Source: Hygrophila difformis (taxonomy: Eukaryota; Streptophyta; Magnoliopsida; Lamiales; Acanthaceae). From it: 64,000 bases of DNA. Below, piece by piece: positions 1 to 10,632 of the stretch. The notes below the pieces were generated by a model. It saw only the letters and a list, made by a program, of their open reading frames with translations, made no database searches and was not told the origin of the DNA. Each line of letters begins with the position of its first letter. Position 1 is the first letter of the stretch. The position numbers and the translations under genes were made by a program. The stretch is from positions 22,538,626-22,602,625 of the forward strand of contig JAOANR010000015.1 in assembly GCA_030278955.1 (NCBI GenBank), read 5' to 3'.

Positions 1-170
1 TAAATTTTTGTTCCATGGAAACAAAACTTAAAATTTTAAAAATAATAATCATGGTAGTTAAAAAAAAATAAAAAAAAATATTAATATTTGTTTTAAAAAT
101 CCTTGGGCCTCTATATTGGCCAAAAATAATAATAATAATTTAAAAATACTTCCGGGCTCTGATACCACTT
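1..170 (-). other. 5' leader of a Ty3 element running off the left edge, with primer site
   Basis: AT-rich leader of a minus-strand LTR retrotransposon whose body lies outside the window. The sequence at 156-167 is the complement of TGGTATCAGAGC, the usual plant primer-binding site for initiator-Met tRNA, three bases from the LTR that starts at 171. A GGCC-rich patch near 107-121 resembles the leader of element 1 (12694-12712), so the missing element is probably a relative of element 1. No coding sequence is visible. Confidence 0.7.
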
Positions 171-494
171 TGTAACACCCCGGATTTGATAACCCAGGCC
201 GAGGTGTCACCGCCGCACCTCCCTAGCAAGACACGGTTTCTCCGAGCTTGCTAAAGAGATGCAAGGCTATAAGTGTTGGAAAAAGTTTTAAAAGCAAGTC
301 CGGAATTACTTAAAAATAATAATGTAATATCATCCATACATGATTAAAATAATAAGTTGCAGCGGAAATTTAGATATGGGCCGACATGGCCAAAACGCAG
401 CGGGTGATAAGTCTAACAATATATAACATTCACAACTATTAATTTAATCCCCGAGCCCCAATATGCGTGCATGCTCATGCCATTCCTTCATACT

Positions 495-2050
495 CTGTAA
501 AAGAAAAATAAAACAACGGGTTTTATCAGTATATAAAATACTGAGTAAGTTAATTCTTAACATAACAATAATGGGTTTTAAAAAATGTAGTTAATAAAAA
601 TTCTCCTTTTTACTCATGCACATTTTATAGTATAAAAATGTATTTTGTCAGCATTAATAATAAGAATTTAACTGCATGATTCTAAACGTAAAGAGACGTA
701 CACAAATACTAAGGATATAAATTTTAGAAATTAGCATAAAGGAATTTATTATAAGTCAAAGGGTTTCATAATTCATGGGATAGATTATATGTTCTCGCAT
801 AGCTAATATTTCATTCTTCTACTTTTGCTTCCACTTGGGCACTTATGTCCACAAGTCTTACAAATCACCATTCGCTAGGGCTCTTATGTCCGCAAGCCTC
901 ATGGTCGATATTTCACTAGGCTCTTATGTCCTCTAGTCGTACGCTTGGGCTCTTATGTCCACAAGCCTCAAATTGATATTTCACTAGGGCTCTCATGTCC
1001 GCTAGTCGTACGCTTGGGCTCTTATGTCCACAAGCCGCATAATTTATGTTTCACTAGGGCTCTTATGTCCGCTAGTCGTATGCTTGGGCTCTTATGTCCA
1101 CAAGCCACATAATCAAGATTTCATAGTTCCCAATTCGATCAAAATTCATAAAGTTTTCAAAATTGTCGAAAGTGTCGCAAGGAAAGTTTTTCATAAATCT
1201 CAAAGTTTAGTAAGCGCACCCGTCGCAGATTACGCCTTTTGGGTTCAAAAATTCATTCTTAAGGCGATCACTATGAAATTTACTCAGTGTACCAAGGACA
1301 CCCTAACGAACAACTTTCGTGTTTTAGGTTTCTCCAAATCAGGTAAGGAAACAAGTCAAATTTTGCAATCTTCATAAAACGCATAATCTGCCAATTCTTC
1401 CAGTAACAGTGCAATGTTTTTAAAACACATTTTCTACCTAGTAAACGAACTCCAAAAATTATGAAAATTTACGGGCACGTACATGACACAAAAATGAACA
1501 AGTTCTATTAGAGGTATTTTGTCCGAAAAAACTCCGGATCAGATCAGATCCGCGCATCAAGTTCAGTTAGGAAATCTGTTCCTATTTTCTTTTTAAAACA
1601 CAGAATATTCAGGTCGAGTTCGAGGGTCCAACGTTAACGAAAATTTACGAAATTTTACAGACACATTCTAGAGATTGTTGTCTACAACTTTCATTTTTAC
1701 ATCAAAGATTAGTTTCGATGGGATCCATTAGAAAAACGTCAAAGAAGTCGGACATGAAATTCTGTCAGCTTTTTCGGGTTTGAAGAATTACTCAGAAAAT
1801 ACCAGATCGGATTTGACAGACCAAACGACGACGAAAAATTCTGAAAATTTAACACGATATACTTTAACTCATTAGGAACAAGTTTGTAGTTTCAAGTTTC
1901 TCCGTTTAAAATCTCCAAAAGGGCTTAAAAGTTGGATTTCAGAAAGCGCGCGTAGGGAGCGTTTTTGGGACAGATTTTCGTACGTTGACTATAACTTGCA
2001 TTCCGTTCGATTTTAGGACACCAAAACGGTTATGAGAAGAATCAACTTAC
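495..2050 (-). promoter_or_regulatory. Putative LTR intron with complementary 5' and 3' splice regions
   Basis: Read on the minus strand, a strong 5' splice site GTAAGTTGA starts at 2050. A 3' splice site, pyrimidine-rich and ending TTTTACAG, ends at 495, giving an intron of 1,556 bases. Between branch region and acceptor stands a hairpin (CAGTAT at one arm, ATACTG at the other, plus-strand 527-543). The segment 545-558 is complementary to the donor segment 2037-2050 over 14 bases (13 Watson-Crick pairs and one G-U). Splicing itself is inferred; the pairing and splice motifs are seen. Confidence 0.5.
833..1105 (-). repeat. Array of eight hairpins with constant loop in LTR-A
   Basis: Eight short inverted repeats share the loop core CTCTTATGTCC while the stems change in step: ACTTG with CAAGT (833-856), ACTAG with CTAGT (915-937, 983-1006, 1053-1076) and GCTTG with CAAGC (943-966, 1012-1035, 1082-1105). 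One member near 875-896 (GCTAG with CAAGC) has a mismatch. The last six alternate between two stem types with a period near 70 bases. The array lies about 660 bases from the inner end of the LTR, inside the putative intron. Confidence 0.75.
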
Positions 2051-3097
2051 AGTGTCTAAGATCTAAAGTCTTAGAATTCGTCGGGATGAACTACGGAAGC
2101 CACGAACACGTCCAAACAACTCCTACTCCTTCTCTTCGGTCCCGATTTGTGAATAAGAGAGGAAAAACTTATGTGTCAGGCCTTAGGTCGACCAGGGGTC
2201 ATGAAAACAAGATTGAGAATTCATCCTTACCACTACACGATGCTTGAGAAGTGCTCCAACTCGTCCGTACGTCGTCCTCCTTGCCGGAAAGCTCCTTGAG
2301 TGTTCAAAAGACCAAGGTTTTCGAATGCTTGAGGGGTGGAGAACTTTTGGAGAGGAAGATGGATGAATGGGGGGGATTTGGGATCTGATATTTTGAGTCC
2401 TTGGGCATTAAGATCAGCCAAAATTTCGTTCATAATGGCCCTCCCTTAATGGTGATTGTGTTTCCAAAGGTGAGGGTCGAAAATAAGGTAAGAAAATCGC
2501 CCAAAACGTGAAGGTGTGCAGTTGCCTGTTTGGTGGCGCGGTGGTGGCGCGGTCATAGGCCAAACACCGCGCGGAGAGCGCGCGGCCTGGTCTGGGCCGT
2601 GCGTCCGGACTGGGCCGTGCGATCCCGTCGGGCCTTTTCTCCTCTCTTTCGGGTTTCTTTCCTCCTACATTTTCGGGCTCGATTTTTCGGGTCATTCTCG
2701 GATTATAAATTCTTATCTTAAATTTATCTCGTTTCAAATGAATTTCATGTTTGAAATCTTAAGTCCGTCGGTCTCGGGTTCATCGGCTTCCAATTCGTCG
2801 TCTTTTGACTCCCGTGCAACAACTTGTGTAATTAAATTTCTTCCGACTTCTCGGGTTCTTGGAATTAGAATTATTTTCCTTCTTGAATTTAATTCCAATT
2901 ATTTTGACTCAATTCATGGAATGTCTTCGGGCTTCCTTTCCCTCTTTTATTCCATTTTGAATTTTGAATCTATCGGCGTTTCATTTCCGAGCAATAATTT
3001 ATTGTGATAAATTATTTTCTTCTTCTCGGATATATTTCGACATTGATCGGAATAAATTTTATTCCTTTGGACGTTGATAAAAATCTGGGGTATTACA

Positions 3098-3384
3098 GTC
3101 TACCCCCCTTAAGAATCAACTTCGTCCTCGAAGTTGTGTTTCGGCTTTTCTCGCGCTAAGAGTTAGGGTCCTTTTGTTTATTTTATTATTTTGCGATATT
3201 GTGTTATTGAATTATTGTTCGATTGTTGATTGTTTGTTGTTTGATTATTGTTTGACTGAACCCAGAATTGAAATTTCCAAGTTGCCTACGTACCCTGTGA
3301 AGGGATCAAGTCATTACGTAGTTCAAAACAATTCGAATTTGTTTATTTTATTGATTTGGAATACATAATATTCGGGTGGTTACA
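3098..3384 (-). other. Polypurine tract plus truncated start of a second LTR
   Basis: On the minus strand, 3101-3113 reads as a polypurine tract (CTTAAGGGGGGTA). A GAGGACGAAG-type segment just beside it is typical of the sequence before the tract in chromodomain Ty3 elements. To its right, ending at 3384, is the first part of another LTR (TGTAACCACCCG start; the segment around 3280-3340 matches the first ~110 bases of element 1's LTR). Element 2 has the same arrangement at 23418-23637. Confidence 0.6.
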
Positions 3385-3918
3385 CCTGGCCGGTGCCCAA
3401 GGGTCCATGAAACACTGGGGATGGTGGATCGACGGCTTCCGGAACTGGGTCCGGTGACTCCTCCAGATGGTTCTCCACGGGGCTCGGGTTTGGCGACGGG
3501 CGGACCATGTGGGGCCAGAGCCCAAGGGTTCCGTAGCGTCCATGGATAAGGCCGGATGGGCTCTCCACTGGGGTGTTGGGCTTCGTGGTCCCATCAAGTG
3601 GTCCTCCACAGGGCTATATGGTACTACTATGTCAGTGAGGTCAAGCAGGTCCGTCCCTAGATCCTCGACTCTATCTATCACAACATCGCTCCGTTCGGTG
3701 AGTTTTTGCACTTGAGTTTCTAAGTCTTTTATGCGATCTTGATCAGCGGCTCTCAAGTTCAGGAAGTGCTGGAGGTCAGCCTCCCTTAAGTCTCCCATTT
3801 GGTGCAGATTTGCCTCCAAGTGAGCTATACGATTTTTCATTTGTTGTATGGTTTGTTGGGTGTCAAGGTGAGCGTTCATCATCTTGATCATCAACTGCAT
3901 CATGTCTTGACTAGCCAT
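3380..3918 (-). pseudogene. Small coiled-coil ORF of the Ty3 family, frameshifted and truncated
   Basis: Starts at ATG 3918 and is nearly identical to the 199-residue ORF of element 2 (28429-29028) for about 115 residues. That part is a leucine- and glutamine-rich predicted coiled coil (LEANLHQMGDL, DRIKDLETQVQKL). A run of four instead of five bases near 3571 (plus-strand G run) shifts the frame. The original frame resumes in the 62 codons from 3568 down to 3380, ending PLGTGQV, where the TGTAA of an abutting LTR start supplies the stop. The acidic tail of the intact copy (SDEDDP) is missing. The role is unknown; by position it replaces gag just after the primer site. Confidence 0.7.
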
Positions 3919-4236
3919 CTAGCGCAAGAAAGAGATCTAAGTTAATATTCGCCAAGATTCTAAGTTCAATTCGCCAAGTTTCTAGGTTCAATTCGCCAAG
4001 ATTCTAGGTTCAATTCGCCAAGATCCTAAGTTCATAGGAGAGATGCAATATGCAAGTGCAAATGATGATTCCCCCCCAAAAATAATTTAATGCAATATAT
4101 ATATTTTTTCCATGGGTTTTAAAATAAAAATTTTCCATGGAAATAATACTTTAAAAATTTAAAATAATAGTCAAAATACTAATAATAGTTTAAAAATAGT
4201 AATGGTTTTAAAAATAGTAGTTTTAAAAATAGCCGG

Positions 4237-4248
4237 GCTCTGATACCA
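4237..4248 (-). other. Primer-binding site of element 3
   Basis: Complement of TGGTATCAGAGC, matching the 3' end of initiator-Met tRNA, three bases from the LTR that begins at 4252. It shows that LTR-B is the 5' LTR of a minus-strand element. Confidence 0.85.
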
Positions 4249-4612
4249 ACTTGTAACACCCCGGTTTTTGGTCACCCAGGTCGGGATGTCACCGCCACAT
4301 CCCCCTAGTAAGACACGGTTTCTTCGAGCTTACTAAAGAGATGCAAGGCTAGGTATTGCAGTCTTTAAAAGTATCTAAATCATTCAAGATAGCCCATACA
4401 ATATAATTGGAAAATAATAATAGTATAGCGCAGCGGAAATAATTGGTTTAGTACAGTATCGCAGCGGAAAATATAAATAGGGCCGACATGGCCAAAACAC
4501 GGGTTAAACAGGCCCGTTCATAATATAGTCTAAATTACGAATTTAAAAGCAAAATAACATTTCCCAAAATCCCATGCATGAATCGTGCTCACACATGCTC
4601 ATTCCACATATT

Positions 4613-5952
4613 CTGTAAAAAAATGAATAAAAAGCGGTTTTGGTCAGCAAACTTGCTGAGTAAGTTAACACATGCATGATCGTAGGGTTTAAAAGCCATT
4701 AACTTTAATAATTTAATAAAAGCATGATAATAACATAATATTTAACTTAATCTAACCGATAGCATAATTTATTTCAGGGCTCTATCTAACAACACATTTC
4801 GCATGACTTAGAATAATAGCCGTAATTTAAATAAAGCATTTAAATAATTTAATTGGACATCAAACATAATTTAATCTAATTTAATTTAGTTTAATATCCC
4901 CATTACATCCCCGATTTGGTATTTCAAGTTTCACGATAGCATCGCGATGTCAACAAGTTTAGCCGGTAGCCCGGCGGCCGCAACCGTATCAGCCATACCC
5001 AGTACCACTCCGGAGCCTCGGGAAACCCATGTGGATATTCACGAGAGTGTAGGCTCTATATTTCGCCATTTTGGCAATATCATATCTCAAGTTTAGCGCG
5101 CGGGGTCACCATCGTCCATTAAGGCACGAAGTGAAGCAGTTAGGGGGCACCCTGCAGAGCACTCACCCCTAATTTTAATTTATCAAGTTTGTAAGGGGAT
5201 TTAATTTTAAAAATCTGACTTTAATTGTATTCATTTAAAAATAATATCTCAACTCATTTCAACCCTAAAGGTTAATTCCATGTTTCAACAAGATTTCAAG
5301 ATTTTGTTTCCGGTAAACCACAGTTTACTCTAAAATTCATCTAAAATCAGATTTAATTCCAAAAATTCCAAAATTTCACGACTGACTCAGAAACGTCGAG
5401 ATCTACAACTTTCGTGTTTTAACGTTTTCAATCCGAGATACCTAAATAGGTCAAAATCACCGATTTTCGCAGAAGAACAATTCTGTCCGAATTTAATGTA
5501 TCACAGTTTAAAGATTTCGAATTCTACCCTAGCAATTCAACTCCAAATTTGATGAAATTTTACAGAGATCATCTTAAGACAATTATCTACGACTTTCATG
5601 TTCAGCCAAAGATCTAAAACAGTCTAGATCCTATGTCAAAAACGTGATCAAGATCATTCCTAAGTTCTGTCAAGAATTTCAAGATCTAGATTTAAGCAGT
5701 TCGGTTTCGGTGGGTTTTCACATATCAAATCGTCTCTAAAAATTCTCAAAAATTTACAGTAGATAGATCTAAGCCTTAGGAACGTTTTTCGTGTTTTAAG
5801 TTTCTCCATTTGAATTCGTTTTAAGGTTCGGAAAAATTCATCAAATCTGTTGCGTCGGTAGAAAGTATAAATTGACAGATTTTCGATTTCTTGTTAATCT
5901 TTTAGCTTTGAATGTTTTAATTCATCCCAAAACCATGTAAGAGTTAACTTAC
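4613..5952 (-). promoter_or_regulatory. Putative LTR-B intron
   Basis: Minus-strand donor GTAAGTTAAC at 5952-5943. The acceptor (TTTTTTTACAG) ends at 4613, giving 1,340 bases. The exact ten-base complement of the donor lies at 4660-4669, next to a hairpin with arms CAGCAA (4645-4650) and TTGCTG (4653-4658). A nearby CATGT can extend the pairing after a short bulge. One further inverted repeat, CTCG at 5017-5020 with CGAG at 5042-5045, sits where other families have hairpin modules. Confidence 0.5.
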
Positions 5953-6268
5953 AGAGTTTATAAACGTCCGGGATCGTCTATTCGAAGGCGTGGCTTCCAG
6001 TCCACCGTTTCTCCTCTCCGTTCGTCGGGTTCTACGATCTAGATCCAATACGAGGTGTAGAAGAGAAAAGAAGAAAATTAGGATTCGTTTTCGAATCGTT
6101 TATTGAACAAGGATTGGATCGAGACTTACCACGACTATGGAGATTTTAGAATTTTTGTCCAACAGCGTTCGTCTTGGTTTCGTGCCTCCGACGACTCCGG
6201 ATTTAGGGTTTCGAATGAGTAGAAAGTTGTAGGGTTTTGTAAAAGTATTCGGAGCTCCTAGGAGGTCT

Positions 6269-6276
6269 TATTTATA
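6269..6276 (-). promoter_or_regulatory. TATA box of LTR-B
   Basis: TATAAATA on the minus strand, about 315 bases upstream of the donor. The same box is at the same place in both LTRs of element 2, which supports it as the Pol II core promoter of this LTR family. Confidence 0.55.
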
Positions 6277-6892
6277 GATATCTAAGACCTAGGGCGTCCA
6301 AAATCTGACCCCAAGGGTCTTGGGTCGAGAGACGTTCAACCGAAAGTCGAAAAATCCACGTTCGGGCGAGAGATTCACGCAACGGGTGAATCTGTCGTGT
6401 GGCGCGGTCGTGGCGCGCCCTATGCCTGTTGACTGCGCGGCCACCGCGCCGACTTCGCCTGGACTTCGGTCCGGGCGGGTCGTGCGATGCGTCGTGCTTT
6501 TCCGCCTCTCTTTCGGGTTTCTATCCCTCTATGCTCCCGAATTCCGATTTCCGGGGTATCTTCGGGTTTCTACTTTCTCTCTAAATTTTTTACTCGGGTC
6601 TAATTGGATGTTGGACTCGAATTCTCGAGTTCATTGGTGTCGTGTTCCGGTGTATAATTTATTTACCTTTAATCCATCCTTTTATTTAATTAAATTCCTT
6701 TAATTCCTTTTTAAGTTAAATCTCATTTTCTCATTTCCTTATCTTTATTTATTTCTTTATTTGCTGGATTCATTTATTTATTTATGGTATTTATTTTATT
6801 TATTATTTATTTATTTATGGTATTTATTTTATTTATTATTTATTTATTTAATTATTGTTTTATTTTATGATGGAAAATTCTCGGGTATTACA

Positions 6893-8517
6893 ATATTTTT
6901 TCTTATGTAGATGTTGTATGAGTATTAGTCAAAGTTGAATAATAAACAGCAGCAAAAGTCAATTCATTTTCGCTATAAAAATGAAGAAATTAGAAGGAAA
7001 AGATTTAGTGCATTTTCAAAATATAGGAGAACCAAATTTGAGCGAAATTCATATTAGATAATTTAATTTCATTAATTATTATAGTTAAAGAATACTACCA
7101 AATATAGGATGTAATAAAAACTTTATGGGTTTATATTATATTTATTCTTTAAATATAATTTCAATATTTGTTATAATTCTTAAACAATACTCTATTACTT
7201 GAAATTATAGTTAAATAATATATAGTAAAATATAAATAAATACTTTATAGATTGATATTATATTCATTAAATATTTTTATTAGATAAATTAACTAAATTA
7301 GATTAATTGCAATGCCACATTAAGTTGATAAAACTATAGTCATTTTAATTTATCAGTTGATTCATTCACAAAAGTATTTCTTATATTTTTCTAATTTGAT
7401 TAGAAAATATATACGTCTTTATGAAATTTCTAATTTCTCAACCCTTTAGAGTGAATCAACAATTTCTTACATAGTGCAATGTGATTTCACGTACTTTCTT
7501 TGTCACTGATGACATTAGAGCCGTGAGTAGAAAAAAATTTTATCTTTGCTTTCTATTTTTTTGTCCTTTCAATTGTTATTTGTAGTATAATATATTTTAA
7601 GGCATTAAATTATACTAATATATAAATATTTTTAATGGCGCATTAAGTTGATGAAACTATAGTCATTTTAATTTATCAGTGGATTTATTCACAAAAGTAT
7701 TTCTTATATTTTTCTAATTTAATTTGAAAATATCTACGTCTTTATGAAATTTCTAATTTCTCAACACTTTAGGGTGAATCAATAATCTTACATAGTGCAA
7801 TGTGATTTGACATACTTTCTTTGTCAATGATGACATTAGAACTGTGAGTAGAAAGTCTTTTATCTTTGCTTTCTACTCTTTTGTCCTTTCAATTGTTATT
7901 TGTAGTATAATATATTTTGAGGCATTAAATTATACTAATATATAAATATTTGATTTCACCTAAAGCGTTGAGAAATTAGAAATTTCATAAGGACATAGAT
8001 ATTTTCAAATTAAATTAGAAAAATATAAGAAATACTTTTATGAATGACTCCACTGATAAATTAAAATGACTATAGTTTCATCAACTTAATGTGGCATTGC
8101 AATTTATCTAATTTAGTTAATTTATCTAATAAAAATATTTAGTGAATATAATATCAATCTATAAAATATTTATTTATATTTTACTATATATTATTTAACT
8201 ATAATTTCAATTAATATAGTATTGTTTAAGAATTGTAACAAATATTGAAATTATATTTAAAGAATAAATATAATATAAACCCATAAATATTTTGTTACAT
8301 CCTAAGTTTGGTAGTACTCTTTATCTATAATAATTAATGAAATTAAATTATCTAATATGAATTTCGCTCAAATTTGGTTCTCCTATATTTTGAAAGTGCA
8401 CTATATTTTTTTCCCTATAATTCCTTCATTTTTATAGTGAAAAGGAACTGACTTTTGTTGCTGTTTATTATTCAACTTTGACTAATGTTTATACAACATC
8501 TATATTATAAAAAACAT
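6893..8517. mobile_element. Foldback element with ~560-base inverted arms
   Basis: Left arm about 6893-7453 and right arm about 7956-8517 are inverted copies (for example the left segment AGATGTTGTAT near 6908 and its complement near 8490-8502), differing by scattered substitutions and small indels. A direct repeat lies across the middle: the segment starting CACATTAAG at 7316 recurs from about 7639, with a period near 323 bases. No transposase ORF is present and the element is very AT-rich. It starts directly at the end of LTR-B. The superfamily is not certain; a Mutator-type foldback MITE is one option. I could not identify the target duplication. Confidence 0.7.
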
Positions 8518-8987
8518 AATCAAGTGGGATTTCGTTAGATTCGTCTCATCATGTAGTTTTAAAATATCAAATTTTTAGAATTTTTTCTTGTACACATTTT
8601 GAGTTATTGATCATTAGAAATATGTGTTGGATTGCATGCAGAAAGTGAATGTTGAGGAAATAGATAGGTTACTGTTCATAATAGGATTTTTGTGAGAGAG
8701 AATTGATATGTTACTGTTCCTAAAAGTAGTTTATTGTTCATAAGAGATATTATTTTAATATATTATATAGATTTTAAATGTATTTTTAAAATTCATCAAT
8801 AAACCTAAATTATAAATAAAATTTTAATAACCTAAGCCAATAATGCGGGAAAAAAACCCATATCGTCCTATAATTTTTAAAAAAAATTCAAAACAGTCCC
8901 ACAAATATCGTAATATAGACGAACCTGTCTATGAAACGATTTTTTCGCTCATCTGGCGAACCCGTCCGTTAACTTCCCTAATGGAGT
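8518..8987. other. AT-rich spacer, no gene seen
   Basis: No ORF or RNA gene is visible. The last ~120 bases (from about 8868) begin with a GGGAAAAAAACCCA stretch like the left end of the MITE at 49274, and may be half of a related inverted-repeat element cut by the old LTR at 8988. Confidence 0.4.
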
Positions 8988-9301
8988 TGTAACAACCCGG
9001 ATTTGATCATCCAAGACGGGACGCTACCGCCACACAATCGAGCTTATCTAAAAAGATGCTAAGGCTAAGTTGTATCAATAATTTACAATAATTTTAAAAA
9101 CCATTCAAACAATGCCCGAAATTAAAATCATAGTTATAGTCTACCATGCACGAGTAAAGTAATCCAGAAGCTAAAAGCAGGGCCAAAACATGCGGCCGAA
9201 AACATAGTCTAAGTCCAGTGCGTAAATTTAAATAATTTAAATGCGATAAGTCTTCAATAGTAGAATCCCCATCCCTTCGTGCAATGCTTACTCTTCAAAA
9301 T

Positions 9302-9355
9302 CTGAAAAAATAGAGATAACACAAATCAGTACAAAGGTACTGCGTAAGTTAATAT
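9302..9355 (-). promoter_or_regulatory. 3' splice region and anti-donor segment of the old LTR
   Basis: On the minus strand: ATATTAACTTAC (9355-9344), then a hairpin (CAGTAC and GTACTG arms, 9327-9342), then a pyrimidine tract ending TTTTTTCAG at 9302. The first segment pairs over 12 bases (one G-U) with the donor region at 20371-20382. Confidence 0.45.
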
Positions 9356-9503
9356 ACAACACAATAAATTTGAAAATTCTAGAAGAGTATATAAAATGGG
9401 ATTTTTACTTTAAAAAGAACGAATAAATAATTTAAGGAATTTCTTACACATGCCACACGAATATTTTACCATTGTTCGTTATGATCGAGGACACCACATA
9501 TGC

Positions 9504-9669
9504 CCTTTGGGACTAACACCCACAAGGACTCCATTTCATAATAAAGATCCTAGGGACATACCCTTGAGATCAACCCACCTCTGGGACTCGTACCCACGAG
9601 GGATGTGAAAGCAGTGACCCTATACAGACCGCTCCGGAGCCCTAGATAACCCATACGGATACATCTAGG
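9504..9669 (-). repeat. Hairpin modules in the old LTR
   Basis: Two modules share a loop of the form TGGGACTnnnACCCAC but have different matched stems: CCTT with AAGG (9504-9527) and CCTC with GAGG (9578-9601). A third has a six-base stem, CCTAGA with TCTAGG (9641-9669), around a loop containing CCCATACGGATA. Element 2 has that same loop with a CTCG/CGAG stem. Confidence 0.55.
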
Positions 9670-10632
9670 AGTATAGACTCTTACAATCACTAAACTATAA
9701 TCGTCGTTTTGGCTACAAGAGTGTAACACCCGAGGAAAAACAAATTCAAATTGTTTTGAACTACGTCATGACTTGATCCCTTCACAGGGTACGTAGGCAG
9801 CTTAGAACTAATTTCTAAGTTCAGTCACGAAATAAATCACAAAATACATCACGAATTAGACCACAAGGACGATAGGGGATGTTGAAACCAATTTAGACTA
9901 GGCTAAGTAGGACCCGGAAATGTTGCGAGCGATAAGCCGGACCCGTAACAAGATTAAGGAGAAGATTCCGCAACGAAGACGCCCCAGAGAATCGAGCTAA
10001 CACGTAGAAAACCGATAGGGGAAAGCGAGGGAAGACCCGACGGAACACGCGGAGCCGAACCGGCCGGTCCGGCCGGCCCGCGCTGTCCGCGCGCCGCCGC
10101 GCGGCCACCGCGCGGCCAAGGGCGTCGCGACGCCAGGCCTGGCACGCGTGCTCCGCGCGGACAAAAGCTTAGGTGCGCGCCACCAGCGCGCCAGAGGTGC
10201 TGAAAGTGTAAACTTTCCTTCCATGGTGATTTTCTTGCCAAAAACCATACCCCTAACCATGGCAACCGAATCCCAGCCTTAGGGAAGGCTATAGGACGGT
10301 AATAGGGCGTCCCAAACCCTAAGTTTTCAGAAACATACCAGCCTCCACCCTCAATTTTCTCTCCAAGTCCAAAATCCCTCCGAATCCACTTTCCGGCGAG
10401 TATTCCGGCGACGACAAGGCAAAAGGAACCAAGCCCTGCCCTCTAGACTCTTGGTAAGCCATTGTGCAATGTTTCAATTCGTCCATAGATCTCTGAAACT
10501 CGAATTCTAACATTATTTCCTTACTACGATTTCACGTCGGAAAACGAACAAAAAGCGATCGGAGAAGTTGGCCGTTCGTCGTGACCCTAGGACATCCGGA
10601 AACCCAATCCAGCGACCCTAACATCATTCTAA

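Larger units (their letters stand above)
171..3097 (-). repeat. Ty3 long terminal repeat (LTR-A), minus strand
   Basis: A 2,927-base LTR bounded by TGTAAC at 171 (end of the LTR on its own strand) and TATTACA at 3091-3097 (its TG start). Its inner end (first ~60 bases of the window copy) is almost the same as the end of element 1's LTR, but its outer end is unlike element 1 and nearer element 2, so it is a mosaic. It has a primer site on its left (156-167) and a polypurine tract on its right (3101-3113). A single LTR therefore borders two internal regions, as after recombination between elements. A GC-rich block with repeated GCGCGG motifs lies at 2528-2600. The 117-residue and other short ORFs in it are not genes. 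Confidence 0.8.
4252..6892 (-). repeat. Ty3 LTR (LTR-B), 5' LTR of collapsed element 3
   Basis: A 2,641-base LTR running from TGTAAC (4252) to TATTACA (6892). It belongs to the same family as element 2's LTRs, with recognisable homology along its length, but is clearly diverged from them. It has a TATA box (6269-6276), an intron-like segment (4613-5952) and a GC-rich block of GCGCGG motifs at 6399-6450. Tetranucleotide TTTA repeats lie at 6765-6860 near the U3 start. Its partner LTR is not LTR-A, which is of another subfamily, so element 3 has unmatched ends. Confidence 0.8.
8988..9721 (-). repeat. Old Ty3 LTR, first part, interrupted by element 1
   Basis: Begins TGTAAC at 8988 and has the ordered landmarks of the other Ty3 LTRs here (acceptor region, hairpin modules). 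It breaks at 9721 where element 1 inserted; the sequence resumes after 19517. No primer site lies to its left, so it is a solo LTR or a remnant. Confidence 0.65.

Noticed and set aside
833..1105. CRISPR-like array of repeats and spacers
   Set aside because: Plant nuclear context inside an LTR, alternating inverted repeats with short spacers, and no cas genes.
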